Source: Nitrospira sp. (lineage in GTDB: Bacteria; Nitrospirota; Nitrospiria; Nitrospirales; Nitrospiraceae). From it: a stretch of 64,000 nt of DNA. Positions 33,896 through 42,538 of the stretch are shown here, piece by piece. Below the pieces are notes generated by a model. The model made no database searches and was not told the DNA's origin. It was given only the letters and a program-made list of their open reading frames with translations. Positions within the stretch are counted from its first letter, which is position 1, and the number at the start of each line of letters is the position of its first letter. Both the position numbers and the translations under genes were made by a program. The stretch covers positions 62,001 to 126,000 of the forward strand of contig JARFXP010000003.1 in NCBI GenBank assembly GCA_029194675.1, read 5' to 3'.

Positions 33896-35314
33896 CTAAG
33901 CAGGAACCGTCTGCTGGGCGAGGGCTGGTAAACGCAGGGTGAAGACAGAGCCTTTGTTGACTTCGCTGGTGACGGAAATACTACCTCCATGAGCATCCAT
34001 GATTTCTTTCACGATGGGCAATCCAAGGCCGGTACCGGCGGAATCTTTCGCTCGGGCCCAATCAGTGCGGTAGAATCGCTCGAACAGATGGGGAATATGC
34101 TCCGGTTCGATGCCATGCCCCGTGTCCTCGACGGCCACGGTGACCTTGGAACTGATTGTTTGTAGGCGAACCGTGACGGAACCGCCGGATGGGGTGTACC
34201 GCAGCGCATTGTCGAGCAGATTGATCAGCGCCTGTTTGAGCCACTGTACATCGCCGAGGACGGACGGGACCGGTTGGGACTCGAATGTCAGGGCAATCCG
34301 GTGGTCATCCGCCAAGAGCATCAGTTCATCCACGATCTCTTGAATCAGCGGCTCCAAGGCTAGCGGGACAAGATTGACCGGCGGTTTGCTACTGGTAAAT
34401 TTCGCCAAAGTCAACAATGGGCGAGTCAAGGCGATGAGCCGATCCACTTGCTGGAGGTTGTTGAGCAGCACCTCGTGATATTCTTCGACGGTCCTCGCTT
34501 TCATGAGCGCGACCTCCAGGTTGCCCCGCAAGATGGTCAAGGGGGTTTTCATCTCGTGTGCGGCGATTTCGCAGAAGTTCCGTTGAACTTCGCTGCCTCG
34601 CTGGAACCGATCCAAGACGGAGTTGACCGCCTGGGTCAGTCGACGAAATTCGCGGTGAGGTGAATCCACCGCCAGCCGTTTTCCGAGATCGGCTTCCGAC
34701 ATCGTTTCGGCGCCCGCGCATAAGGCCTCGATCGGGGCCAGCACCTTCTTTGACAGCCAGAGGCTTCCGACCCAGGCGACAAAAAGAGTGGCCCCGGATC
34801 CCAGAGCCAGCAGAAACACCAGACCGTTCAGAGTTTCACGATAGTGGAGCAATGAGGCTTCGGCTTGCAATACGTACCGCCGTTGACCGCCTTGTGCGAC
34901 GGACAGAAACAGTTGTCGAGCGGGGACGCTGGTCGAGTCGACAGTTTCGAACACTGCGTGGTCACGCTGGAGTCGCTGCAGGACGTCGGCAGAAATCGAC
35001 GACTGCGTCTCGGCATGGGAACTTTTCCAGAGGAGCCGACCATCTATGGAGAAGACGCGAAGCGAATGAGGAACTTCAGGCAGCTCATATGACCGCCGCA
35101 CGTCTGCCCGCAGGCCATCCTGGCTGCCCTGATCGATAAGATCAGGATGCCGCTTCACAATATCGGCAAGCGTCTCTGCCAACGCGAAGAGCCGTCCGTC
35201 CACAAAACGATGCAACAATACCTCGCTGACGGCGTACACCAGCGCCGAAAACACGAGGAGCCCCGCCAGCAAGACGAAGGCGGACCAGCTGATCAAGCTG
35301 CGGAGCGATTTCAC
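33896..35314 (-). CDS. Two-component sensor histidine kinase
   Basis: 472 residues. TM1 at ~11-33 and TM2 at ~163-187 enclose a periplasmic sensor of ~130 residues. HAMP at ~188-240. The HisKA phospho-acceptor is His253 (EIAAHEMKTPLTILRGNLEV). HATPase_c has N box NLLDNALRYTPSGGSVTV and G boxes DTGHGIEPEH and GTGLGLPIVKEI. The layout resembles CusS/heavy-metal and OmpR-coupled kinases; the signal is unknown. The start codon overlaps the stop of the response-regulator gene by 4 bp (translational coupling). Confidence 0.93.
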   Translation of the reverse strand: MKSLRSLISWSAFVLLAGLLVFSALVYAVSEVLLHRFVDGRLFALAETLADIVKRHPDLIDQGSQDGLRADVRRSYELPEVPHSLRVFSIDGRLLWKSSHAETQSSISADVLQRLQRDHAVFETVDSTSVPARQLFLSVAQGGQRRYVLQAEASLLHYRETLNGLVFLLALGSGATLFVAWVGSLWLSKKVLAPIEALCAGAETMSEADLGKRLAVDSPHREFRRLTQAVNSVLDRFQRGSEVQRNFCEIAAHEMKTPLTILRGNLEVALMKARTVEEYHEVLLNNLQQVDRLIALTRPLLTLAKFTSSKPPVNLVPLALEPLIQEIVDELMLLADDHRIALTFESQPVPSVLGDVQWLKQALINLLDNALRYTPSGGSVTVRLQTISSKVTVAVEDTGHGIEPEHIPHLFERFYRTDWARAKDSAGTGLGLPIVKEIMDAHGGSISVTSEVNKGSVFTLRLPALAQQTVPA

Positions 35315-35994
35315 GGAGGCGTTTTCGGCTCTTCGAGCATATATCCCGCGCCGCGGACGGTGGCGATCAAAGGCGGCGAAAAGTCACGGTCGATCTTGGA
35401 GCGCAGGGCCCGAATATGAGTGTCGACGATGTTCGTCATGGGGTCATAGCTGATATCCCACACATGTTCGATGATCGCCGTTCGAGTGAGCACCCGATTC
35501 TTGTTCCGCAGCAAGAACTCAAGCAGGGCATACTCTTTATTCGTCAACGAGATTTCCTGTCCTCCCCGCCAGACGCGGTGAGCAGCAGGGTCCAATCTCA
35601 AGTCGGCCGCCTGCAGGTGAGCGAGCTGCTGGGAACTGCCTCGGCGCAGCAGGGCCCTGATTTGAGCCAGCAGTTCCACGAACGCGAATGGCTTGGGCAA
35701 AAATTGATCCGCTCCGGTATCAAATCCGGAGACTTTGGTCTCCAGCGTGTTGCGCGCCGTCAATAGGAGCACCGGAGTCATGATTCCTTTGTCACGAACT
35801 CGGCGGCAGAGGGTCAAACCGTCAAGCTTCGGCAGCATAACGTCGAGAATCACGAGATCGTAGGGGTTGTTCAGCGCCAACGCCAAGCCTGCTTCGCCGT
35901 CGGCTGCAACGTCCACCGCGTAGTACTCTTCTTTCAATCCTTTTCTTATGAATTGAGCAAGATCCGCATCGTCTTCAACGAGCAGAATTCTCAT
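35311..35994 (-). CDS. OmpR-family response regulator
   Basis: 227 residues. Receiver domain with acidic pair D8-D9, phospho-acceptor Asp51 (LVILDVMLPKLDG) and the conserved Lys in FLPKPFAF. The C-terminal winged helix (LTNKEYALLEFLLRNKNRVL, VDTHIRALRSKIDRDF, TVRGAGYML) is OmpR/PhoB type. First gene of the operon with the kinase. OmpR-family proteins bind direct repeats with about 11-bp period, as seen in part of site 3. It is the likely regulator of the three small membrane-protein genes downstream (inference). Confidence 0.95.
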   Translation of the reverse strand: MRILLVEDDADLAQFIRKGLKEEYYAVDVAADGEAGLALALNNPYDLVILDVMLPKLDGLTLCRRVRDKGIMTPVLLLTARNTLETKVSGFDTGADQFLPKPFAFVELLAQIRALLRRGSSQQLAHLQAADLRLDPAAHRVWRGGQEISLTNKEYALLEFLLRNKNRVLTRTAIIEHVWDISYDPMTNIVDTHIRALRSKIDRDFSPPLIATVRGAGYMLEEPKTPP

Positions 35995-36045
35995 GGTCTA
36001 CCTCATGATAGGACCACGCAGACCGGCAGCAATGGAAGCGGTTGC

Positions 36046-36663
36046 TCAGCAGAGGCTGCTCTTGCAATCCGTGACCACCAGGTTGGTTGCTTTTTCGTCG
36101 GCTTCGAGGTCCATGGTCAGCCAGGCGATTCCCATCGCCCGCTCATCCTGATGGGCTCCACCACTCCCCTCAAGGAGACTGACGACATAATACCGGCCGC
36201 CGGGAACTTTCGTGAACCAAAAATGACCGGTTGGATTGGCTCTCGTCGTACGGAGATAGGGAATCAGACGTTTATCGGTCAGCAGTTGGGCCATGATCTC
36301 CCGAAGGCATTCCACAGGCGACCCCTGAGTCATGAGGGGTTCTGAAGACGAGGCCCCACCTTTGAGAGGGCAGGAGTAATCCCGCACATTCTTATCAAAC
36401 CAATAGCGAGTATATGGAACCATTGGAATCAAGTAGATCGAGGCTCCCGCCTGCGTCACGGCTCTTCCAGAGGGTGTGCGCAAGAACACCTGTCCGGCCG
36501 CACTTCCCCGACCTTTCGCTCTGTAGGCGAAGAATTCTTTCTCGTTGAAGGACGGTGGGCTCGATGAGCCCGACGCCACCGCCTGTGCCGGTGTGACAGG
36601 GAAGCCGCTGATCAGCAACAACCCTGCAAGCCAGAACCTGAGTTGCCTGTCACGCCACGTCAT
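36046..36663 (-). CDS. Secreted hypothetical protein
   Basis: 205 residues. Signal peptide (FWLAGLLLISGFPVTPAQA) then a mature part with GQVFLRTPSGRAVTQAGASI followed by YLIPMVPYTRYWFDK, and GHFWFTKVPGGRYYVVSLLE, the pattern of a carboxypeptidase-regulatory-like (prealbumin-type) beta domain. Two pairs of cysteines may form disulfides. It overlaps the start of its stretch with the FTR-like gene by 4 bp (36660-36663), so the two are co-transcribed, FTR first. Confidence 0.7.
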   Translation of the reverse strand: MTWRDRQLRFWLAGLLLISGFPVTPAQAVASGSSSPPSFNEKEFFAYRAKGRGSAAGQVFLRTPSGRAVTQAGASIYLIPMVPYTRYWFDKNVRDYSCPLKGGASSSEPLMTQGSPVECLREIMAQLLTDKRLIPYLRTTRANPTGHFWFTKVPGGRYYVVSLLEGSGGAHQDERAMGIAWLTMDLEADEKATNLVVTDCKSSLC

Positions 36664-37100
36664 GTCGAGGAAGCCGACGCTGCGGCGGGCTCGTCGGGCA
36701 CGGTTGAAGGCGGGAGGGATTTGTGTTTGAGGGCGCGGCCTTTGTCCGGGGTCGGATCGGTGACAAGACCATACACTTCGCGACCTTCGTGGCCATCCGG
36801 CAAATATTCCGTAATCGGCATCCCATCTTCACGAACAAACAGGAGACAATGACAGTACTTGTAGATCTGCATTTCGTCGCAGGCGCAGATCCAGCGTCGG
36901 AGCTTGGCTTCGGCTTCTTTGTCCTTGTAAAAGTTGCAAGGGCAGAGCGGTTTCCCGAGTTCGTCGATATGGGACGCTAATCCCTTGACCACCGCCTCCG
37001 TCACGGCAGTATTGGGGTGCATCGCGGTTCCGCTTTTTTCAGCAAAACCCTGTACGAACTTCCTGATCTTATCGAGGCTTTCCTGCGTCGGTTCGGCCAT
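36660..37100 (-). CDS. Ferredoxin-thioredoxin reductase catalytic subunit (FTR beta-like)
   Basis: 146 residues. Cysteines are arranged C53-P-C55, 16 residues, C72-A-C74, 8 residues, C83-H-C85, which is the exact spacing of the FTR catalytic subunit (CPC-x16-CxC-x8-CHC). These bind a [4Fe-4S] cluster next to a redox disulfide. The family second motif is CPC; here it is CAC. FTR passes electrons from reduced ferredoxin to thioredoxin. The variable FTR alpha subunit is not in view. In an operon with a secreted protein. Confidence 0.85.
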   Translation of the reverse strand: MAEPTQESLDKIRKFVQGFAEKSGTAMHPNTAVTEAVVKGLASHIDELGKPLCPCNFYKDKEAEAKLRRWICACDEMQIYKYCHCLLFVREDGMPITEYLPDGHEGREVYGLVTDPTPDKGRALKHKSLPPSTVPDEPAAASASST

Positions 37101-37207
37101 GGACTTCTTCCTCCAGCGGTGACGGGCAGTGTCGCTAGTTTACAAGGATAATTCGCTGCTTTACAATCCGTGCTCTCAGCTGATTCTCGTAATAAGTCGT
37201 GAAGGAC

Positions 37208-40195
37208 ATGTCAAGTCGACAGATCTTGCTACAGCGGCTGGTTCCCGAGTTGAGTCCGGCGGTCGCGGAGACCGTGGTGGCTGCTTTGCAACCGGCCACC
37301 GGTAAACCGGATGCTGAGGCACGGGTACTGACCCTGCTGGATGAGCTCCAAGAGTTGTCCGAAAAGGCAGCAGGCTCAGCGGTGGCGGCATTGCCTGAGC
37401 TTAACCGACGGGCCGGCCTCGCGCATATCATTTTGTGGCTCGATCTCGGAGCGGCGCTGGCTCAGTCATCAGGGGCATCCGCGCTCAAATATTTCAAAGA
37501 TAGCCCCTTGGTCCTTGGGCTGATCGAAGAAGGTGATGCGCGCACAGAAGTCTTAACAATCGGTCTGGAAATCGCTGAGCAAGATGCCAACGTGGCGCTC
37601 GAATACATCCGACATGCCCCGCAGATTCTGGCAGAGGTTCCTGCCACACAGTTGCGACCCTGGCTCGAGATCGGCATCGAACTGACTGAGGTCAATGTCG
37701 TCGTCGGTCTTGAGTTTATCCGACAAATCTCCAAGCTGGCTCCCGTGCTGTCTTGGGAGAGTGTGCGTAGTTGGGCCACGGTGGGCATGAAATTGATCGT
37801 GCCGAATAGCCTTGGGAAGCCGGACTATGTGGCCACCATGGAGTTTCTCAGGACCAGCCCATCGATCCTTGGAAATGTCGAAGACCCTCCCGTTCGGGAA
37901 AAGGTGGTATCCCTGTGCCGCCTGTTGGCTGAACATTCACCAGAGTCCAGCCTAACATGGCTCGCAGAGTCACCCACCCTCTTAAGAACGTTGCCGTCGA
38001 TGGATTGGCGGATCCGGCTGTTGCAGTACGGCGCCCTGCTTGCCGAGCAGCACGGTGAAGTGACTCTCGATTACCTGCGTCGTGCCTCTGAACTCGTCGG
38101 ACTCATCGGAAATGGACCTGAAGCCCTCGCGCGATTCGAGAATTGGTTCAAGGCGGGGATGGAAGTAGCGGCCTACAGCCTAGAGGGAGCGCGTGCTTAT
38201 TTTGCAGTGGAGTCAAGAAAAGCGCTGGCTTCGGTCGAACAAGCTTTGAGCGGGGTGCCGTTTCGGCAGGTCGCGCGACGAGTGAAACTGTTCGTCCAGG
38301 GACTCTGTGGAACCGACGTCGCCGTGATGGCCCTGCCAGATTCTGTGACTTCTCCAGCTCGGGCGACGGTCAGTCCCGACGGTCGGAGCATTTCCTTGCC
38401 GGCGCTGCTCCGTCGATATCCGACGGCCGCGGAAAACGAACGTCTCTATCTGGTGATGGCGGCGCATGAAGCTGGACATTTGGAGTTTGGTACCTATGAC
38501 CTCCGCCTTGAATCTCTCGCCGATTTGGTTGAAACCGTACGACGCCGGTATGGTCGATCCAATGAAGCGAGACCAGAGACATTGGCCGCCTTCTTTCAGA
38601 TGTATCCGAACCTCGAGCTGGTGCGGGACCTCTGGACGGTGCTGGAAGATGCGCGTATCGAATTCCTGCTGCAAATCGAGTATCCGGGACTCCGGTGCGA
38701 CCTTGCGCGATACGCTGCTGAAGCCATCGCTCCGCGCGATCCGGCTCATGGAGTGACGGCCAAGGAACTGATCGTCGATGGTCTCCTGAGACTCTCCACC
38801 GGTGAAACGGTAGATACCGCAGTGCCCAAGGCTGTCAGGGAAGAAGTCTCTATCCTCTGGAGCATGTGCCGTTCGGTTCTCAAGACTACGGCCACGGCAG
38901 AAGAAGCGGTTCGTGTGGTCGATGGTGTCTACGTGCGGTTGGAAGAACTGCTGGCGGCTCGCGGCGAGATGATACGCACAGAGAAACGTGAGGAGCCGAA
39001 GGATACGGAAACGGGACGGACGAAACCGGAGCAACCGAGCGACCAATATCGCGCCGTGACCGATGTGGCCTATCGTGGCTCGATGAATCCGGAGTTCATC
39101 ACGTGGACTGAGGAACAATTCGACCAGCAATATGAGTCTGGGGCACAATCGGACGGTCGAACGAAGGAGAAGGTCCGGAGCGGTGAGCAAGCTCCCGGAA
39201 GCAGAGATCTGTTGAGCGAAGGGCGTTCATTGCTATCAGCCGTTGAAGGATGCCTAATGCTTGAAGCTGACACCCAATGGCAACAGGAGCCAACGGCTCA
39301 TGGAGGACGAGCCATCGTCTACCCTGAATGGGATTATCGGATTGGAGACTTTCGGATCAACTGGTGTCGTGTGGTTGAACAACCAGCGGATCTGGGATCC
39401 GACGGCTTCGTCACGGAGACGTTGATCTCCCACCAGAGCACCGTCAAGTCACTGCGCAGGGTTTTTGAAGGTTTGCGTCCACCAGCCTTCCGCCGCGTCG
39501 CGGGGCAACCCGACGGTGAAGAGGTGGATCTCGATGCCGCTGTCCGGCGAACAGCGGAACAGCGGGCAGGCATGGAAGGCGACGATCGGCTGTACATCCG
39601 GCGGGAAAAACGAGAGCGCGACGTGGCGGTGGCTTTCCTCGTTGATGTCAGTGGATCCACAAGCCGAGATCTCGGAACGGGTCGGCGGGTGATCGATGTT
39701 GAGAAGGAGGGCCTAGTATTGCTCTGTGAAGCACTGGATGCCGTCGGCGATCAGTATGGACTCTATGCTTACTCGGGCCAAGGACGAGCGAAGATAGAGT
39801 TTCTCACGATCAAAGACTTTGACGATCGACTTGGGGCGGCGACAGCTCGTCGTCTTGGTGGCCTGGCTCCTCGTCATCAGAATCGCGACGGCGCGGCGAT
39901 TCGGCACGCAACAGCGAGGCTGCTGACACGGGAAGCCAAGAGCCGAATCCTCGTGCTGTTGAGCGATGGAAGACCCTTGGACGACGAGTACAAGGACGAC
40001 TACTCGTTGGAAGATACGAAGGTGGCACTTCGCGAGGCAAGACAACAGGGAATCGAACCTTTTTGTATCACCATCGATCGGGAGGCTGAAAATTATCTAC
40101 GCAGCATGTACGCCGATGCAGGATACTGCGTCATAGACCGCGTCGAGGCCCTTCCGGCGAAGTTGCCTGGAATTTACAGACGATTGACGGCGTAG
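37208..40195 (+). CDS. NorD-like VWA-domain protein
   Basis: About 995 residues. The start could be GTG 37199 or ATG 37208; neither has a strong ribosome site. The N-terminal ~350 residues are helical repeats (VLTIGLEIAEQDANVALEYI, LRPWLEIGIELTEVNVVVGL). The middle has a zinc-protease-like MAAHEAGHLEFGTYDL. The C-terminal VWA domain has the MIDAS motif DVSGSTS. The arrangement matches NorD/CbbO-type activators that work with a MoxR-type AAA+ partner. No such partner is adjacent. The HEAGH motif is notable and may bind metal. Confidence 0.75.
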   Translation: MSSRQILLQRLVPELSPAVAETVVAALQPATGKPDAEARVLTLLDELQELSEKAAGSAVAALPELNRRAGLAHIILWLDLGAALAQSSGASALKYFKDSPLVLGLIEEGDARTEVLTIGLEIAEQDANVALEYIRHAPQILAEVPATQLRPWLEIGIELTEVNVVVGLEFIRQISKLAPVLSWESVRSWATVGMKLIVPNSLGKPDYVATMEFLRTSPSILGNVEDPPVREKVVSLCRLLAEHSPESSLTWLAESPTLLRTLPSMDWRIRLLQYGALLAEQHGEVTLDYLRRASELVGLIGNGPEALARFENWFKAGMEVAAYSLEGARAYFAVESRKALASVEQALSGVPFRQVARRVKLFVQGLCGTDVAVMALPDSVTSPARATVSPDGRSISLPALLRRYPTAAENERLYLVMAAHEAGHLEFGTYDLRLESLADLVETVRRRYGRSNEARPETLAAFFQMYPNLELVRDLWTVLEDARIEFLLQIEYPGLRCDLARYAAEAIAPRDPAHGVTAKELIVDGLLRLSTGETVDTAVPKAVREEVSILWSMCRSVLKTTATAEEAVRVVDGVYVRLEELLAARGEMIRTEKREEPKDTETGRTKPEQPSDQYRAVTDVAYRGSMNPEFITWTEEQFDQQYESGAQSDGRTKEKVRSGEQAPGSRDLLSEGRSLLSAVEGCLMLEADTQWQQEPTAHGGRAIVYPEWDYRIGDFRINWCRVVEQPADLGSDGFVTETLISHQSTVKSLRRVFEGLRPPAFRRVAGQPDGEEVDLDAAVRRTAEQRAGMEGDDRLYIRREKRERDVAVAFLVDVSGSTSRDLGTGRRVIDVEKEGLVLLCEALDAVGDQYGLYAYSGQGRAKIEFLTIKDFDDRLGAATARRLGGLAPRHQNRDGAAIRHATARLLTREAKSRILVLLSDGRPLDDEYKDDYSLEDTKVALREARQQGIEPFCITIDREAENYLRSMYADAGYCVIDRVEALPAKLPGIYRRLTA

Positions 40196-40206
40196 AAGTC
40201 AAGAAC

Positions 40207-40614
40207 ATGACGAATTCGATCGGAAAGCCGGCGATCCCTGCATGGTTGTATAAGCTCTTCACAGGGCATCAGTATCCCTATGTCCGTCGACTGGCCAAGT
40301 TCGGACAGGCCGTGAAGCCGGGTGAAGATCGTCCGGAGCCGACGAAAGAGATGATTGAAGCAAAGTTCTGGGAAGTCTATCCTCGTTGCCGAATAAAAGT
40401 ATTGCAGGAGGTCAAAGAAGGGATGATCGTGGTCTTTCATGACCTGAGTGAGTATTCTCCGGGCGGCTTTCAAGAACTCGTCGACCATCCGGAGGAGTTT
40501 CTGGCAAACACATTCGGCAAGAAGAAGATCAAGGTCAATTTCTACGACGGAGATAATTTTGTCTGTACGATCAACTTCAAAGTTGCAGGCTGGACGGAGC
40601 ACGAACATGCGTGA
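40207..40614 (+). CDS. Conserved hypothetical protein (135 aa)
   Basis: Starts ATG 40207, 12 bp after the NorD-like gene. [20 protein letters not shown] at the start and [20 protein letters not shown] near the end suggest a small soluble alpha/beta protein with a single cysteine in a strand. No domain recognised. It lies between the NorD-like gene and malate dehydrogenase on the same strand, almost without gaps, so the three form an operon. Confidence 0.7.
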   Translation: MTNSIGKPAIPAWLYKLFTGHQYPYVRRLAKFGQAVKPGEDRPEPTKEMIEAKFWEVYPRCRIKVLQEVKEGMIVVFHDLSEYSPGGFQELVDHPEEFLANTFGKKKIKVNFYDGDNFVCTINFKVAGWTEHEHA

Positions 40615-40628
40615 AGAGTGAGGTGGTC

Positions 40629-41570
40629 ATGATGAAGCGACCGAAAGTCACGGTAGTCGGTGCGGGAAACGTCGGAGGGACGACGGCGCAGCGGTTGGCC
40701 GAGAAGAATCTCTACGACGTGGTGCTGGTCGATATTGCCCAAGGGATTCCACAGGGCAAGGCACTCGATATTTCACAGGCGGGGCCGGTCTGTGGGTACA
40801 GCACGCAGGTGGTCGGCACCAACGATTACGCCGAAACAGCTGGATCATCGATCGCCGTGATCACATCCGGCAAGCCGAGAAAGCCCGGCATGAGTCGAGA
40901 TGAGTTGCTGGCGACGAATGCCAAAATCGTGCAATCCGTCGTCAGGGAATTAGTCTCCCACTCTGCGGACATTATCCTGATCCTCGTCACCAATCCATTG
41001 GACGCCATGGTCCACGTAGCGCGTTCTGTCAGCGGTCTCCCTAGATCGAGAATCATCGGGATGGCCGGAGTGTTGGACTCGGCAAGAATGCGGACGTTCA
41101 TTGCCGCTGAACTGAAGGTGCCTGCCACGGAGGTGCAGGCGATGGTGTTGGGAGGACATGGCGATACGATGGTGCCGCTGCCGCGGTATACAACCGTACG
41201 AGGTAGGCCGGTGTCGGAACTCATGTCGAAGGAGAAACTCGACGCGATCGTCAAACGAACGCGACACGGGGGCGCTGAAATCGTGGGCCTTTTGAAAGCG
41301 GGCAGTGCCTTCTATGCGCCGTCCGCCTCGGCGGTGGCGATGGTTGAATCGATCCATAAGGATGAGAAGCAGGTGATGCCCTGTGCGGTGCTGTGTGAAG
41401 GGGAGTACGGACTCAAAAACGTGGTCGTCGGGGTTCCGGTGAAGCTCGGACGGGGCGGGGCCGAACAGATTCTGGAGTATGAATTGACCAGCGATGAACG
41501 GGCGGCGTTGGAAACGTCGGCCAGCGCGGTGCGAGAACTCTGCGCCGCAGTCGATCGGTTGATGACATAG
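40629..41570 (+). CDS. mdh: Malate dehydrogenase (LDH-like type)
   Basis: About 313 residues. Start ATG 40629 or 40632, with AGGTGG just upstream. The N-terminal [20 protein letters not shown] binds NAD. The substrate-specific loop carries [11 protein letters not shown], in which Arg is the malate-type residue. The catalytic His lies in [10 protein letters not shown]. Part of the reductive or oxidative TCA cycle. It follows the NorD-like gene and the small hypothetical gene. Confidence 0.93.
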   Translation: MMKRPKVTVVGAGNVGGTTAQRLAEKNLYDVVLVDIAQGIPQGKALDISQAGPVCGYSTQVVGTNDYAETAGSSIAVITSGKPRKPGMSRDELLATNAKIVQSVVRELVSHSADIILILVTNPLDAMVHVARSVSGLPRSRIIGMAGVLDSARMRTFIAAELKVPATEVQAMVLGGHGDTMVPLPRYTTVRGRPVSELMSKEKLDAIVKRTRHGGAEIVGLLKAGSAFYAPSASAVAMVESIHKDEKQVMPCAVLCEGEYGLKNVVVGVPVKLGRGGAEQILEYELTSDERAALETSASAVRELCAAVDRLMT

Positions 41571-41576
41571 GGATGG

Positions 41577-41625
41577 GTCAGTGGAAAGAAGACGAGTCCC
41601 TCATCATTGACGAGTGACCACTGAC
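41577..41625. other. Short inverted repeat after mdh
   Basis: GTCAGTGG (41577-41584) and CCACTGAC (41618-41625) can form an 8-bp stem directly after the mdh stop. It may be a weak terminator or processing hairpin; no U-tract follows. Confidence 0.3.
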
Positions 41626-41656
41626 AAGTGAGCGACGATCAGTCCAACCTGGTGGC

Positions 41657-41686
41657 TTGACAAGCGGAGAAAAGCTACAGTACAGA
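41657..41686 (+). promoter_or_regulatory. Candidate sigma-70 promoter
   Basis: TTGACA at 41657-41662 and TACAGA at 41681-41686 with 18 bp between them, 41 bp upstream of the start of the urate-oxidase-like membrane gene. The -35 box is perfect and the -10 box is moderate. Confidence 0.4.
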
Positions 41687-41726
41687 CATCGGACTAGGCA
41701 ATCAACCGTTCAGAGGAGAGGGAGCA

Positions 41727-42314
41727 ATGAAATTTCTTGAAGATCCGATGCAGACGATGGGGGCGGGATTTGCGCTGTCCATCGTATTGATAGTCATATA
41801 TTTGGGCTTAACAGGAATTGGCGCGGGTGAAGCCGAGTGGGCTTCTCTGATCCTTCGCTGGATTCACTTCCTGGCCGGGATCACGTGGATCGGGCTCTTG
41901 TATTTCTTCAACTTGATCAACGCCGCCTTCCTGAAAAGCTTGGATGGTCCCACCAAAAATATCGTGATCCCAAAGCTCATGCCGATGGCACTCAATTGGT
42001 TCCGGCACGGAGCGACGGTGACTGTGCTTGCCGGTGTGTTGTTGTATGGCCACATGTATCATAAAGGCGGAACGGGAGCGGTCGCCTTGGCGATCGGTGG
42101 GCTGCTCGGCATTATCATGATGGGCAATGTCCATGGGATTATCTGGCCGAACCAGAAGAAGATCATTGCTGCCGTCACGGCCGCGGCTCAGGGGACTCCG
42201 GCCCCCCCTGAGATGGCTCAGTGGGGACGGAGCGCATTGCTGGCCTCACGCGTGAATTTCATGCTGTCGATTCCCATGTTGCTTTTCATGGGTGCCGGCA
42301 GCCACTTTAGATAG
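41727..42314 (+). CDS. Urate-oxidase N-terminal-like (PuuD-type) membrane protein
   Basis: 195 residues. Four or five hydrophobic helices (AGFALSIVLIVIYLGLTGIG, FLAGITWIGLLYFFNLINAA, TVTVLAGVLLYGHMY, VALAIGGLLGIIMMGNVHGI). Histidines in RWIHFLAGITWIG, NWFRHGAT, YGHMYHKG and NVHG could bind haem. This is the membrane domain of PuuD-type urate hydroxylase without the cytochrome c end. In organisms like this it may be a quinone or haem protein unrelated to urate. Start ATG 41727 with GGAGAGGGAG upstream. Confidence 0.7.
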   Translation: MKFLEDPMQTMGAGFALSIVLIVIYLGLTGIGAGEAEWASLILRWIHFLAGITWIGLLYFFNLINAAFLKSLDGPTKNIVIPKLMPMALNWFRHGATVTVLAGVLLYGHMYHKGGTGAVALAIGGLLGIIMMGNVHGIIWPNQKKIIAAVTAAAQGTPAPPEMAQWGRSALLASRVNFMLSIPMLLFMGAGSHFR

Positions 42315-42329
42315 AATCTGTACCTTTCT

Positions 42330-42358
42330 TGGCCGGTGGGGGTAAACTCTACCGGCCA
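42330..42358. terminator. GC-rich hairpin after membrane gene
   Basis: TGGCCGGT (42330-42337) pairs with ACCGGCCA (42351-42358) around a 13-nt loop, 16 bp after the stop of the membrane gene. There is no run of U afterwards, so termination is possible but unsure. Confidence 0.35.
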
Positions 42359-42538
42359 GGTTTACATCTCGACTTTATTTCTCCTGCCCTCAAGACCCAG
42401 CCTCGGAGTAGGTCCCCAGCCTTAACTTCTTGAGATTCTGGCCTATTTAAGCCTGTTGCCTTGCCCATTGCCTTGACGGACGAAGAGGTGGAGCCGTATA
42501 GTACGATTTCCACATTGAGGACGTAGATCGGCACAAGT

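Noticed and set aside
38213-39190. 325-codon minus-strand frame
   Set aside because: Antisense to the NorD-like gene, with no start context or domains.
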